Positions 44,262-52,808 of a stretch of 64,000 bases of DNA are shown in pieces; the first letter of the stretch is position 1, and each line of letters opens with the position of its first letter. Both the position numbers and the translations under genes were made by a program. The notes under the pieces were generated by a model. That model did not search any database. It was not told the DNA's origin and saw only the letters and a program-made list of their open reading frames with translations. The DNA lies in the NCBI RefSeq assembly GCF_001263795.1, contig NZ_LHUR01000011.1:62001-126000 (forward strand). The letters run 5' to 3'. This DNA comes from Clostridium homopropionicum DSM 5847. GTDB taxonomy: Bacteria > Bacillota > Clostridia > Clostridiales > Clostridiaceae.

Positions 44262-45188
44262 TTAATTTTTATTTTCTTTATTAGAAAGTAGATCTAATAT
44301 ATGAGTAAAATATTCAGGAAGTGAACTTTCAAATTCCATATATTCTCCAGTACTTGGATGAATAAAACCTAATTTTTTTGCATGAAGCATTTGACCTCTT
44401 AGATTGAACTTTTGTTTCTTTATTCCGTACACAGGATCTCCAACAATTGGATATCCTATATGCGACATATGCAATCTAATTTGATGGGTCCTACCTGTTT
44501 CAAGAATGCATTTAATTAAGGTATTTTTTTCAAATCTTTCTATGACTTCGTAATGGGTAACTGCTCTCTTTCCTCCACTTACAATACCCATTTTTAATCT
44601 ATCTTTAGGATTTCTACCAATAGGTTTATCTACTACACCTTTATCTTGTTTTATCCTTCCCTCTACTAAAGCAATGTATTCTCGAATCATTGAATGATTT
44701 TTCAATTGTTCAGCTAATTTATTATGTGCCTTATCATTTTTAGCAATAACCAATATCCCTGAAGTGTCTTTATCTATCCTATGTACAATTCCAGGTCTTG
44801 CAACACCGTTTATTCCAGATAAATCTTCACAATGATAAAGCAATGCATTTACTAAAGTACCTTTATAGTTTCCCGGTGCGGGATGAACAACTATGCCTTG
44901 AGGCTTGTTAATGACTACCACATCTTCATCTTCATACAATATATCTAATGGAATATTTTCTGCCTCAACTACTAACTCTTGTACTTCTGGCAATTCTATA
45001 GTAATTATATCATTGTTATTTAACTTGTAATTGCTTTTTTTCTCTTTATTATTTACTAAAATATGAGAACCTTCAATAAGTTTTTGAATATAAGATCTTG
45101 ATTTATCTTCAAATATTTTTGAAAGAAATACGTCAAGTCTAGTATTCTCAGCTTCCTTATCTACTATTATTTTTCTTAACTCCATCAT
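44262..45188 (-). CDS. rluD: 23S rRNA pseudouridine synthase, RluD/YlyB family
   Basis: A 308-residue RluA/RluD family synthase. An N-terminal S4 domain (TRLDVFLSKIFEDKSRSYIQKLIEG) is followed by the catalytic motif HRIDKDTSGILVIAKN with nucleophile Asp139. Later motifs include ETGRTHQIRLHMSHIGYPIVGD. Bacterial orthologues (YlyB in Bacillus) sit between lspA and pyrR, as here. It overlaps lspA by 4 bp. The exact target uridines are inferred. Confidence 0.94.
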   Translation of the reverse strand: MMELRKIIVDKEAENTRLDVFLSKIFEDKSRSYIQKLIEGSHILVNNKEKKSNYKLNNNDIITIELPEVQELVVEAENIPLDILYEDEDVVVINKPQGIVVHPAPGNYKGTLVNALLYHCEDLSGINGVARPGIVHRIDKDTSGILVIAKNDKAHNKLAEQLKNHSMIREYIALVEGRIKQDKGVVDKPIGRNPKDRLKMGIVSGGKRAVTHYEVIERFEKNTLIKCILETGRTHQIRLHMSHIGYPIVGDPVYGIKKQKFNLRGQMLHAKKLGFIHPSTGEYMEFESSLPEYFTHILDLLSNKENKN

Positions 45189-45634
45189 TTACCTTCTTTC
45201 AATATATAAAATGCAAGTAAAATAGTACCACACACAACTAATACATCCGCAATATTAAAATTAGGAAAATAGTATACTTCCTTGTAATGTAAAAGAGCAA
45301 AATCTACTACATATTTATAAAAAACTCTATCATATAGATTCCCTAAAGCTCCACTTATTATTAAAGAAAAGCTGATTGTCATAATTCTAGAATTAGCTCC
45401 TTCTTTGTACAGATAATATATCATCCCCATTATTACAAAAAAGGTTACAATTGCCAATACAATAACCTTCCCTTGAAAAATGCCAAAGGCTGCACCTCTG
45501 TTTTCAACATATTGAAGGGAAAAAAAGTCTTTAATTATTACTATGTCATTACCATTTGCAAGAGTTCTCAAAGTCCAGAGCTTAGTAATTCTATCTAAGA
45601 ATAAACCAAGTACTACTATTAATATTATAACCAA
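45185..45634 (-). CDS. lspA: Prolipoprotein signal peptidase II
   Basis: A 149-residue aspartyl membrane protease that removes the signal peptide from lipoproteins. Four membrane segments are visible. Catalytic Asp residues lie in GNLYDRVFYKYVVDF and FNIADV. VENRGAAFGIF is the conserved loop. The start is TTG 45632-45634, with GGGG 5 bases upstream. It is coupled to rluD by a 4-bp overlap. Confidence 0.95.
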   Translation of the reverse strand: MVIILIVVLGLFLDRITKLWTLRTLANGNDIVIIKDFFSLQYVENRGAAFGIFQGKVIVLAIVTFFVIMGMIYYLYKEGANSRIMTISFSLIISGALGNLYDRVFYKYVVDFALLHYKEVYYFPNFNIADVLVVCGTILLAFYILKEGK

Positions 45635-45683
45635 TTATTCCCCAACCCCTTGTGAATTATATTTAGATTTATAAAACCTACAT

Positions 45684-46301
45684 CTAATCAGGTAATTGTC
45701 TCTTATATTCTTCATTACTAATCTTTTCTATTTCCTCTACAAAACCAATATCCTCATCTTCATAGTAGTCACCATAATCGTACACTTTTTCCATAGAATT
45801 AAATCTATCAACACTTTGATAACTGTCCTCAGCATCAAAACCTACTTTATCTTTAAAGTCATTATATCCATAGCCAAAAGGTGGATACAAAACCTCTTCT
45901 TCAGGAGGTTCGTTTTTAGAATCTCCAGGCATGGATTTTACCTGCTCTTTTTTACAATCTAAACAATACTGTGTATATGGTATAAATTCTAATCTTTCTT
46001 CATCAATTTTTTTACCACAGGCATTACATTTTCCATAGGTACCCTTTTCTATAGATTTAAGTGAATCATTTATGGAATTTAAAATTTCTATTTCATTTTT
46101 TTGAAGAGCAGCTCCCTTTTCTTTATCAATTAGCTCCTGAGCAGTATCTGCCGGATGATTATCATAAAGGGATAATTCAGAGGATAATTCACTATCTGAA
46201 TCAATTCCTTCAAATTCCTTAATTTGTTTTATTAGTTTTTCAACTCTCTCTTTTTCCTTAAGTAATTTATCTTTAAAATATTCAATCCTTGCCTTTTCCA
46301 T
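45684..46301 (-). CDS. TraR/DksA-type zinc-finger protein (YteA-like)
   Basis: A 205-residue protein similar to YteA-type sporulation-associated DksA/TraR proteins of Firmicutes. The helical N-terminus contains LSLYDNHPADTAQELIDKEKG, a family hallmark. The C4 zinc finger is CNACGKKIDEERLEFIPYTQYCLDC. The acidic C-terminus continues with PPEEEVLYPPFGYGYND and YEDEDIGFVEEI. Its leader can form a hairpin that pairs away the AAAGGAG site, so translation may be regulated. Function in Gram-positive bacteria is poorly known. Confidence 0.88.
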   Translation of the reverse strand: MEKARIEYFKDKLLKEKERVEKLIKQIKEFEGIDSDSELSSELSLYDNHPADTAQELIDKEKGAALQKNEIEILNSINDSLKSIEKGTYGKCNACGKKIDEERLEFIPYTQYCLDCKKEQVKSMPGDSKNEPPEEEVLYPPFGYGYNDFKDKVGFDAEDSYQSVDRFNSMEKVYDYGDYYEDEDIGFVEEIEKISNEEYKRQLPD

Positions 46302-46308
46302 TGTAACA

Positions 46309-46354
46309 GCTCCTTTATTATTAATAACTCTGTTATTATTTTCTCTAAAGGAGC
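46309..46354 (-). promoter_or_regulatory. Hairpin that would hide the ribosome binding site of the DksA-like gene
   Basis: GCTCCTTTA (46309-46317) and TAAAGGAGC (46346-46354) form a perfect 9-bp stem. On the minus-strand RNA one arm contains AAAGGAG, which lies 8 bases before the ATG at 46301. Inner AATAAC/GTTATT pairing strengthens the fold. No U tract follows, so translation control fits better than termination. Confidence 0.6.
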
Positions 46355-46386
46355 CTATTTTATTACATAAAAACTCTATTTATAAG

Positions 46387-47079
46387 TTACATAGCTTCAA
46401 GCATATTTTTTAATATTTTAGTTGAGTTTTCAACTGCTATAGGAATAAATTTTTCAAAATCAATGTGAGCACCACTATTAGCATTGTCAGATATTGATCT
46501 AATGATAACAAAGGGTAAAGAATTTAGGTAAGCAACCTGTGCTATACTAGCACCCTCCATTTCGCAGGCAAGTGCCCTAAATTCCCCTTGTAACCATTTA
46601 ATTTTATTAACATCTGCTATAAACTGATCACCAGATACTATTCTTCCTACAAAGCTTTTATGACCACTGCTGCTTTTACAAGCTTCTTTTGCAATTCTTA
46701 CAAGTTTATTATCACATTTAAAATCAAAAACCTCTAATCTTGGTATTTGGCCAAGCTTATCTCCAAATGCTGAAGTATCCATATCATGCTGAACTAAAGA
46801 ATCAGCTACAACAATATCACCAGGATTAATTTCTATGCCAATTCCTCCAGCAACTCCAACATTTATTATATTGTCTACTTTGTAATCATCAATTAAAATT
46901 TGTGTACATACTGCGGCATTAACCTTTCCTATGCCGCACCTTACCACTACTACATTTTTGCCCCACAAAGTTCCAGATATAAATTCCATTTTTGCTTTAA
47001 TCATTTTATTATCTATTATTATATTATCTAACAATATTTTTACTTCTTCGTCCATTGCTCCAATAATTCCTATAACCAT
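46387..47079 (-). CDS. mtnN: 5'-methylthioadenosine/S-adenosylhomocysteine nucleosidase
   Basis: A 230-residue nucleosidase that cleaves MTA and SAH to adenine plus a thioribose or ribosyl-homocysteine. N-terminal MVIGIIGAMDEEVKILL, central VGVAGGI, and the active-site region ACEMEGASIAQVAYLNSLPFVIIRSISDNAN are all clear. Length is typical. It sits between divIVA and the DksA-like gene and may share its transcript. Confidence 0.96.
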   Translation of the reverse strand: MVIGIIGAMDEEVKILLDNIIIDNKMIKAKMEFISGTLWGKNVVVVRCGIGKVNAAVCTQILIDDYKVDNIINVGVAGGIGIEINPGDIVVADSLVQHDMDTSAFGDKLGQIPRLEVFDFKCDNKLVRIAKEACKSSSGHKSFVGRIVSGDQFIADVNKIKWLQGEFRALACEMEGASIAQVAYLNSLPFVIIRSISDNANSGAHIDFEKFIPIAVENSTKILKNMLEAM

Positions 47080-47159
47080 TCTCTTTCCTCCATCACTTAA
47101 AATATTTGCTTATATAAGAATACAGTAAAGCAAATTTATTGTCAATAATGGCCATTTTC

Positions 47160-47195
47160 TGCAAAAGAAAAGGTCCACAAAATTAGTGGAACCTT
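47160..47195 (-). terminator. Terminator of the division gene cluster after divIVA
   Basis: GTGGACCTT and AAGGTTCCAC pair around an AT-rich loop with one bulged T (about 47170-47195). UUCUUUU follows on the minus strand. It overlaps the divIVA stop codon and ends the mraZ-divIVA cluster. Confidence 0.72.
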
Positions 47196-47805
47196 AATTA
47201 TCTTCTGCAAAGAAACTTTTAATAGCTTCTAAATCATTATTATTAAATTCTTTTATTTCTTTTTCATTTATTTTTACATTTTCACTTTTGTTTTCAATTC
47301 CTTTTGGCTCAATTTTAGAATAATCTGAAGTAACTCCTACATTATATTCTTTAAGGAAGTCTCTTTCTAATTCATTAAATGTATCCAATTGAGAACTCAT
47401 AAAATTTTTGAACTTAGCTCTAAATCTCATGAATTCTTGTTTAACTTTTTCATAATCCTCATTTATCTTAATTACTTCGTTATGTGCCTTATCTATTATT
47501 TTCTTTGAAGAATCATTTGCTTGTTTAATAATAAGCCCTGATTCATTTTTAGCCGTCTCCCTAGCTTGATCTGCAGCATTTTGTGCCAGCAGCAAAGTAT
47601 TTTGAATAGTAGCTTCAATTTTTGAATAATGCTTTAGTTTTTCTTCTAATAACTCTAACTTATCCTTTAATAAAGAATTCTCCTTGTATATAGTCTCATA
47701 ATCTTCTGCTACCTTATCTAAAAACTCATCTACCTCGTCGCAATCGTAGCCTCTAAAATTTTTCTTAAAATCTTTATTGTTTATATCCATTGATGTAATT
47801 ATCAA
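47194..47805 (-). CDS. divIVA: Cell division / polarity protein DivIVA
   Basis: A 203-residue coiled-coil protein that binds curved membrane at septa and poles. The N-terminal membrane-binding region is SMDINNKDFKKNFRGYDCDEVDEFLDKV, followed by long coiled coils. I start at TTG 47803-47805 because GAGGTG lies 6 bases upstream and the resulting N-terminus (MIITSMDI) fits the family. A GTG 9 bases earlier overlaps that site. Last gene of the division cluster. Confidence 0.94.
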   Translation of the reverse strand: MIITSMDINNKDFKKNFRGYDCDEVDEFLDKVAEDYETIYKENSLLKDKLELLEEKLKHYSKIEATIQNTLLLAQNAADQARETAKNESGLIIKQANDSSKKIIDKAHNEVIKINEDYEKVKQEFMRFRAKFKNFMSSQLDTFNELERDFLKEYNVGVTSDYSKIEPKGIENKSENVKINEKEIKEFNNNDLEAIKSFFAEDN

Positions 47806-47821
47806 GTTTATCACCTCATGC

Positions 47822-48604
47822 TCATATGTATTTTTTTATAAGAATCTTTTCCCTATCCTTTTGTGTTTTACCTTGAATACTCTGAATTTTAAACTTACCA
47901 TAACCACGAACTGTGATTATAGAATTAAGTTTTACATCTGTATCTTTTTCATTAATTCTCTCGTAGTCTATAAGTACAGCTCCCTTATTAATCATTTCAA
48001 CAGATACTGCTCTTGATTTTCCTGTAAAAACTGATACCACACAATCAATTCTAAAGGAAGAAGCTATGATGATTTTTTCTTCAAAATTAAAGCTTGGAAT
48101 CTCCTCTTTGGTAAAATCTATACTTTCAATTACACAAGGACTACCACCTATTCTCTTTAAATTCTCTTTTATATATGGCAAAATATCCTTACAAATAGGA
48201 ACATAACAAATCTGATCCTTAAGGATTAAATCACCAAATTTTTCACGTTTAACACCTTGTCCCATTAAGGTTCCTAGAAAATCTGAATGAGAAAGATGAC
48301 TAAATGATGACTTATTCTTAATTTTTATCAAATTCAATGGATATAAGTTTATATCTTCTTGGAATCCATAAGGTAAAAAGCTAATTACTCTTCTATCACT
48401 ATCTTCAAAGATTCCATACGTTCCCATTTCAATACCTAAGTCCTTCTTAAAAGAAAGCAGTGCCTTCCAAACATTTGGTGTATAAAACTCATTAAGATAT
48501 ATAGGTTTATTTATTTTATTACTAAGTTCTATTTTTTCAAATATATTTGACAATAAAATCTTATCTTCATAGTTTATTTTAGAAAGAAATTCTTTTTTAT
48601 TCAT
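47822..48604 (-). CDS. ylmH: YlmH-type S4 RNA-binding protein
   Basis: A 260-residue protein. The N-terminal YlmH-specific domain contains YGIFEDSDRRVISFLPYG and FSHLSHSDFLGTLMGQGVKREKFGDL. The C-terminal S4 domain (RIDCVVSVFTGKSRAVSVEMINKGAVLIDY) binds RNA. YlmH is encoded with sepF and divIVA across Firmicutes; work in Bacillus links it to the ribosome and to rescue of stalled complexes, which makes the presence of rqcH in the same window notable. Fully intact. Confidence 0.92.
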   Translation of the reverse strand: MNKKEFLSKINYEDKILLSNIFEKIELSNKINKPIYLNEFYTPNVWKALLSFKKDLGIEMGTYGIFEDSDRRVISFLPYGFQEDINLYPLNLIKIKNKSSFSHLSHSDFLGTLMGQGVKREKFGDLILKDQICYVPICKDILPYIKENLKRIGGSPCVIESIDFTKEEIPSFNFEEKIIIASSFRIDCVVSVFTGKSRAVSVEMINKGAVLIDYERINEKDTDVKLNSIITVRGYGKFKIQSIQGKTQKDREKILIKKYI

Positions 48605-48605
48605 C

Positions 48606-48875
48606 TTAGAATAACCTTAAAATAGAATAAATAACATTTCTTAATAGCATTAATATAAATAAAGCTATTACAGGTGAAAAATCCACTGGCAATCCTGGAA
48701 TAATTCTTTCCTGAATTCTTTTTCCAGGTATTAAAAATGGATCCGTAAAAATATGTAATAATCTTGTTAAGGAGTTTTCTCCTCTATAAACCCAAGACAA
48801 TAGAACTTCTATGATTATCAATGTCTCTAAAAATTGAAAAAGTAAACCTACAGCATTGTATAAAATAACCATCAT
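48606..48875 (-). CDS. YggT family membrane protein (YlmG)
   Basis: An 89-residue protein with two membrane segments (about residues 4-24 and 66-86). The signature is LLHIFTDPFLIPGKRIQERIIPGLPVDFSPVIALFIL. Role is not well understood; the conserved place between sepF and ylmH suggests a link with division. It abuts ylmH by one base. Confidence 0.92.
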   Translation of the reverse strand: MMVILYNAVGLLFQFLETLIIIEVLLSWVYRGENSLTRLLHIFTDPFLIPGKRIQERIIPGLPVDFSPVIALFILMLLRNVIYSILRLF

Positions 48876-48887
48876 TTCCTCCAGTTA

Positions 48888-49349
48888 TTATTTAGTCCAG
48901 TTTAATATTCCCTTGCTAGACAATTCATTTTTTAGCTCATTAGAAATTTCTACATTTGAAGGTGAAATTACATATACTCCTTTTTCTACTTCTTCTAAGG
49001 AGCCTCCTAAGGCATAACTTGCACCAGCCATAAAGTCTAAAAGTCTTTGAGCAATTTTTGCTTCTAAGTTTGTCATATTAATCACAAGTATTCTTCTATT
49101 TTTTAAATTATCACAAATTTCTATTGCCTCATCATAATCCATTGGCTTAACAATCAAAATTTTTGCATTAGCAGCAGTATGGATGCTAACAACTTTTCCT
49201 TTTTGCTTTTTAGAATTACTACTTGAAGAAATGATATTGTCTATTTCTGATACTTCTTCTTCATTAGTATTTTCAACTTCCTCTATTTCGTCAACTTCTT
49301 CTTCAAGTCCTAAAAAATCCATTACTTTATTTACTATTTTACCAGCCAA
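48888..49349 (-). CDS. sepF: Cell division protein SepF
   Basis: A 153-residue SepF that links FtsZ polymers to the membrane. An N-terminal amphipathic helix (residues 1-14, [13 protein letters not shown]) precedes an acidic and Ser-rich linker (to about residue 50). The core domain follows ([47 protein letters not shown]). The start is TTG 49347-49349, with AGGAGG 8 bases upstream. FtsZ itself is not in this window. Confidence 0.95.
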   Translation of the reverse strand: MAGKIVNKVMDFLGLEEEVDEIEEVENTNEEEVSEIDNIISSSSNSKKQKGKVVSIHTAANAKILIVKPMDYDEAIEICDNLKNRRILVINMTNLEAKIAQRLLDFMAGASYALGGSLEEVEKGVYVISPSNVEISNELKNELSSKGILNWTK

Positions 49350-49361
49350 TTCGTATACCTC

Positions 49362-50027
49362 CTATTTATTATTGTAATTTCTTTTTCCAAATATACCTTC
49401 ACCAATTCTAATTACATTAGCTCCTTCTTCTAGAGCTATTTTATAATCTCCACTCATTCCCATTGAAAGATATTCCATAGAAATATTTTTATAGTTTTTA
49501 GTTTTTAAATCATCAAAAATCTCTTTCATTTTTCTAAAATACTTTCTATTGCTGCTTTCATCTCCTTTTGGAATTACTGTCATTAATCCAAGAACTTTAA
49601 CATTATTGCATTTTTCGCAGGCAGAAATAAGTTCTTCTAAAGCTTCTATCAAAATTCCAGATTTATTTTCATCTCTTCCTATATTAATTTGAATTAATAC
49701 ATTTGCCGTCTCTCCAGCAGAAGCAAATTTTTTCTCAATTTCATTCAACAGCTGAATACTATCAAGTGAATGTATTAAAAATACTTTACCTACTATATAT
49801 TTTACTTTATTCCTTTGAAGATGTCCAATAAAATGCCATTTTACATCTTTATGGAATTTATCATATTTGTCTACCAATTCTTGAACTTTATTTTCTCCAA
49901 AATCCCTTATACCAGTAAGGTATGCTTCTTCAATTTCTTCTAATGTTCTAGTCTTAGAAACAGCAATTAAATTTGCATGGATCGGTATCTGATCTTTTAA
50001 ATCATCAATTCTTTCCTTTATTGACAC
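49362..50027 (-). CDS. YggS family pyridoxal phosphate homeostasis protein
   Basis: A 221-residue PLP-binding protein (YggS/YlmE/PROSC). The PLP lysine lies in LIAVSKTRTLEEI. FGENKVQELVDKY, WHFIGHLQRNKVKYIV and SMGMSGDYKIALEEGANVIRIGEGIFG are the conserved blocks. It starts at GTG 50025-50027 behind AAGG. It is known to affect PLP and amino-acid balance, with no proven enzyme activity. Position next to sepF is conserved. Confidence 0.95.
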   Translation of the reverse strand: MSIKERIDDLKDQIPIHANLIAVSKTRTLEEIEEAYLTGIRDFGENKVQELVDKYDKFHKDVKWHFIGHLQRNKVKYIVGKVFLIHSLDSIQLLNEIEKKFASAGETANVLIQINIGRDENKSGILIEALEELISACEKCNNVKVLGLMTVIPKGDESSNRKYFRKMKEIFDDLKTKNYKNISMEYLSMGMSGDYKIALEEGANVIRIGEGIFGKRNYNNK

Positions 50028-50054
50028 TCTAACCTTCCCCTTACTTATTGTCTA

Positions 50055-50780
50055 TTATTTTTCTTTGATTTCTTTCATATAACTATACATAGTCTTTTTA
50101 TCATTTCCTAATATTTGAACTTTATCTTCTTTATAAATATTTAAGTTTATTCCTCTAATTTTAAGAAAAGATAAATATCCTCCATCAGCAATCATATAAC
50201 TAAATATCTTTTCTTTATCTCCAATAGCCTTTATATTAAATGGTGCAGGAATTTTAACTCCATCTAGTTCTATAAATACTCCCCAACATAAAATATTTGA
50301 TCTATCTGTTAATCTTTGACCATTAATTGAAATAGCTTCAGCACCAGCTATTTTCAGATCATTTATAACATTTACAACATCATTATCATGGACAGTTTTT
50401 GCCCACCAGTCATTTGGATCAATAACCTCTCCTTGAGCTTCTTCAGTTCCATCATCTAATTCAATTACTACACCTTCTCCTTCAATATCAGTATAGCCTA
50501 AAATCATTTCATTATTAGCAATTTCCTTATTTACTTCAGATAATAAATTATTTTCATTATTCTTGTAACTTTGAAGCTTATTATAATATTCGTCATATTG
50601 TTTTGATAATTTACTTATATCATTATTTAATTTACTTGTATTTTCATAAGCCTCTTGGTACTCAGCAGGTGTCAAAAACATCATATTATTTATTTTTCTA
50701 AAGTTAATGCTGGTTGAAATAAGTACTCCAATAATAATAGAAGCTATAAAAACAAATATTGTAGCTTCATTTGTCTTCAT
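50055..50780 (-). CDS. DUF881 family protein (second copy)
   Basis: A 241-residue protein with one N-terminal membrane segment (about residues 8-26), an extracytoplasmic coiled coil (residues 45-80) and a DUF881 domain (GEGVVIELDDGTEEAQ, then VVNVINDLKIAGAEAISINGQRL). DUF881 proteins cluster with division genes in Gram-positive bacteria; function is unknown. It forms a triplet with the DUF1290 gene and a second DUF881 gene. Confidence 0.9.
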   Translation of the reverse strand: MKTNEATIFVFIASIIIGVLISTSINFRKINNMMFLTPAEYQEAYENTSKLNNDISKLSKQYDEYYNKLQSYKNNENNLLSEVNKEIANNEMILGYTDIEGEGVVIELDDGTEEAQGEVIDPNDWWAKTVHDNDVVNVINDLKIAGAEAISINGQRLTDRSNILCWGVFIELDGVKIPAPFNIKAIGDKEKIFSYMIADGGYLSFLKIRGINLNIYKEDKVQILGNDKKTMYSYMKEIKEK

Positions 50781-50792
50781 CTAATAATCACC

Positions 50793-51143
50793 TCACTGAT
50801 GTGACCTTGCCCTTTCTAGTAATAATCTTCTTACAGATGCAAAATTATTGAATATTCTTTCCCCGAATACTATAATTGCAGCTAAATATATTGGCATTCC
50901 AAGTTTATCTCCTAAATAAGTTAATGCAGCAGCAAGAACCGCATTACCAAAAAAACCTGAAATAAACACATCAGCTCTAAACTTTTTATCTATGGATGCT
51001 TTAATAGCTCCAAAAACGGAATCTAAGCAGGCAAATATTGCCACAGATATATAAGGTGAAAATCTCATAGGTATGTTAATATTCCAAAATAATCCTAATA
51101 TTGTTCCAATTAATAGTCCAACAAATATAACCATTAAAAACAC
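50793..51143 (-). CDS. sbp: Small basic protein, DUF1290 (Sbp-like)
   Basis: A 116-residue membrane protein with three or four hydrophobic segments. The family stretch is SPYISVAIFACLDSVFGAIKASIDKKFRADVFISGFFGNAVLAAALTYLGDKLG. In Bacillus sbp is in the ftsAZ region; the role is unknown. It is flanked by two DUF881 genes in the same orientation, with gaps of 2 and 12 bp. Confidence 0.93.
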   Translation of the reverse strand: MFLMVIFVGLLIGTILGLFWNINIPMRFSPYISVAIFACLDSVFGAIKASIDKKFRADVFISGFFGNAVLAAALTYLGDKLGMPIYLAAIIVFGERIFNNFASVRRLLLERARSHQ

Positions 51144-51145
51144 CT

Positions 51146-51862
51146 CTAGTCATTTTTTATAGGTTTTGCATATTGAAATTTCAAGTCTCCATTATTTCTA
51201 TTTACTTTAATATTATCAAGAACTTCATATTTAATTTCAGCCCCAGTAAATCCTCCAGTTAATACTCCTGGGAAATCTAAAGCTTTTTTTAATTTTACTT
51301 TATCTCCAATTGCTTTTATAGTTATTCGTTTATATGGAGATATTCTTTCTTCATTAATTGTAATATAATTGCTAGCACTTCTTATTCCTGTTCTAGAAGT
51401 AATTCTTATATCATTTATAGATATAGCCTCAGCATCTGCTGCATTCAATTCATTTACAAGCTTAATTAAGTCTATATCTAGTATTGTTGGCCCTTCATTA
51501 GAATTGGAGAAGAATTCCCCTTGAGGAGTAATGTATATGACTACTCCTTGTCCAATAACATCAACACTTCCTGTCAAAATTCTAGTTTCTTCTAGCTTCT
51601 TTACTACTTCTTTAGATAATTCACTGTTACTAGAAGCAGCTTTTTCATAATTTTTAATTTCAGTTTCTAACTCTTTTACCTTACTTTCTAAAGTTTGCTT
51701 TTGTTTATTTAGTTGTTCAACCTCTATAGTGATTTGTGCTACACTTCTTGTATCACCTTGCTCTTTTTTTTGCTGCATAACAGCCTTTAGCTGATATGTA
51801 AGCATAAAACCTAATAAAACACAAACAACCCCAACCGAAATTTGTGATCTTGCTCTATTCAT
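51146..51862 (-). CDS. DUF881 family protein (first copy)
   Basis: A 238-residue DUF881 protein: an N-terminal membrane segment (about residues 8-24), a coiled coil (about residues 38-85, QITIEVEQLNKQKQTLESKVKELE) and the DUF881 domain (IDLIKLVNELNAADAEAISINDIRITSRTGIRSA). It is a paralogue of the gene at 50055 and probably acts with it at the envelope. It lies 10 bp downstream of divIB. Confidence 0.92.
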   Translation of the reverse strand: MNRARSQISVGVVCVLLGFMLTYQLKAVMQQKKEQGDTRSVAQITIEVEQLNKQKQTLESKVKELETEIKNYEKAASSNSELSKEVVKKLEETRILTGSVDVIGQGVVIYITPQGEFFSNSNEGPTILDIDLIKLVNELNAADAEAISINDIRITSRTGIRSASNYITINEERISPYKRITIKAIGDKVKLKKALDFPGVLTGGFTGAEIKYEVLDNIKVNRNNGDLKFQYAKPIKND

Positions 51863-51872
51863 ATAAATCCCC

Positions 51873-52667
51873 CTAGTCCTTTAAAAAGAATACAGGATCT
51901 CCTTTAAAACTTACGTCAATATATCCAGACTTCTTTATAAGTTTGTTTTGAATTAAAATATTTAATGCTCTATTATACTTAGTAGTAAAATCTTCACTAG
52001 TCCCAAATTTAATCATCATATCTCCATAAAAAAACTTTATATCTGTTAAATCTTCTATATTTACAATTGAGGGTTCTGGAACCCCATCTTGCAAGTTTTC
52101 TATCATAGTTGTTATTTCTCCGATAAGTTTAAGCTTTCTCTCATCCTTAGTTTCTATTGCTTCTCCAAGCTTATAATTATCTTTATCAAAGCCTTCCAAT
52201 TTAATAAGCTTCATTGAATCTATCTTTTGTTTTTCCTCCAAAATTACTCCTTCTCTATCTACTATTAAATATATGTCCCCCTTTTTAATATAAAAAATTG
52301 CTGATCTTTCTTGAATAAATATTTGTATGGTATTGGGTAATTTCCTTTTTATATTTACATTTAATATATACGAATTACTCAATATATTAGCCTTACTTTT
52401 TTTCAAATTTGTATAAAAAATATTATTCCCTTTAGTTATTGCTGAAAGCTTAATAATTTCTTCTGAAGGAATATTTCTATTATCAATAACATCTATGTTA
52501 TTAATATTAAAATAATTTAGTTTCAAACACAAGGTTATACTAACAGATATTAATATAATTAAAAGAAAAAAATATCTTTTTATCTTTCTTTTTCTTCTTC
52601 GCTTTTCGATTAAATAGTTTTTACTTATATTTCTATTGTTAGTATTACTAGTTAAATCCTTAGACAT
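51873..52667 (-). CDS. divIB: Cell division protein FtsQ/DivIB
   Basis: A 264-residue DivIB/FtsQ. A basic cytoplasmic N-terminus (YLIEKRRRKRKIKRY) is followed by one membrane segment (about residues 33-50), a POTRA domain (NINNIDVIDNRNIPSEEIIKLSAITKGNNIFYTNL) and the FtsQ domain. I start at ATG 52665-52667 (MSKDLTSN), with AAGGAG about 10 bases upstream. It belongs to the FtsQLB group that controls septal wall synthesis with FtsL encoded upstream. Confidence 0.92.
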   Translation of the reverse strand: MSKDLTSNTNNRNISKNYLIEKRRRKRKIKRYFFLLIILISVSITLCLKLNYFNINNIDVIDNRNIPSEEIIKLSAITKGNNIFYTNLKKSKANILSNSYILNVNIKRKLPNTIQIFIQERSAIFYIKKGDIYLIVDREGVILEEKQKIDSMKLIKLEGFDKDNYKLGEAIETKDERKLKLIGEITTMIENLQDGVPEPSIVNIEDLTDIKFFYGDMMIKFGTSEDFTTKYNRALNILIQNKLIKKSGYIDVSFKGDPVFFLKD

Positions 52668-52776
52668 TATTTTTTTCTCCTTAATGTAATAAACTATATC
52701 TATATAATACCACATTGTAAATTAATATAAAATGTGTTTAATCTTTTTTTTAATTAAATTAATTCTAACGCAAATA

Positions 52777-52798
52777 AAGCATTGTTGACACAATGCTT
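52777..52798 (-). terminator. Hairpin between spoVE and divIB
   Basis: A perfect 9-bp stem, AAGCATTGT (52777-52785) with ACAATGCTT (52790-52798), has a TGAC loop just after the spoVE stop. UAUUUG follows on the minus strand. The U tract is short, so it may only attenuate. Confidence 0.6.
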
Positions 52799-52808
52799 AT
52801 ATTCATTA

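Noticed and set aside
44237-44262. A PyrR-responsive attenuator before pyrR
   Set aside because: The gap to rluD is about 25 bases, too short to hold anti-anti-terminator, antiterminator and terminator stems.
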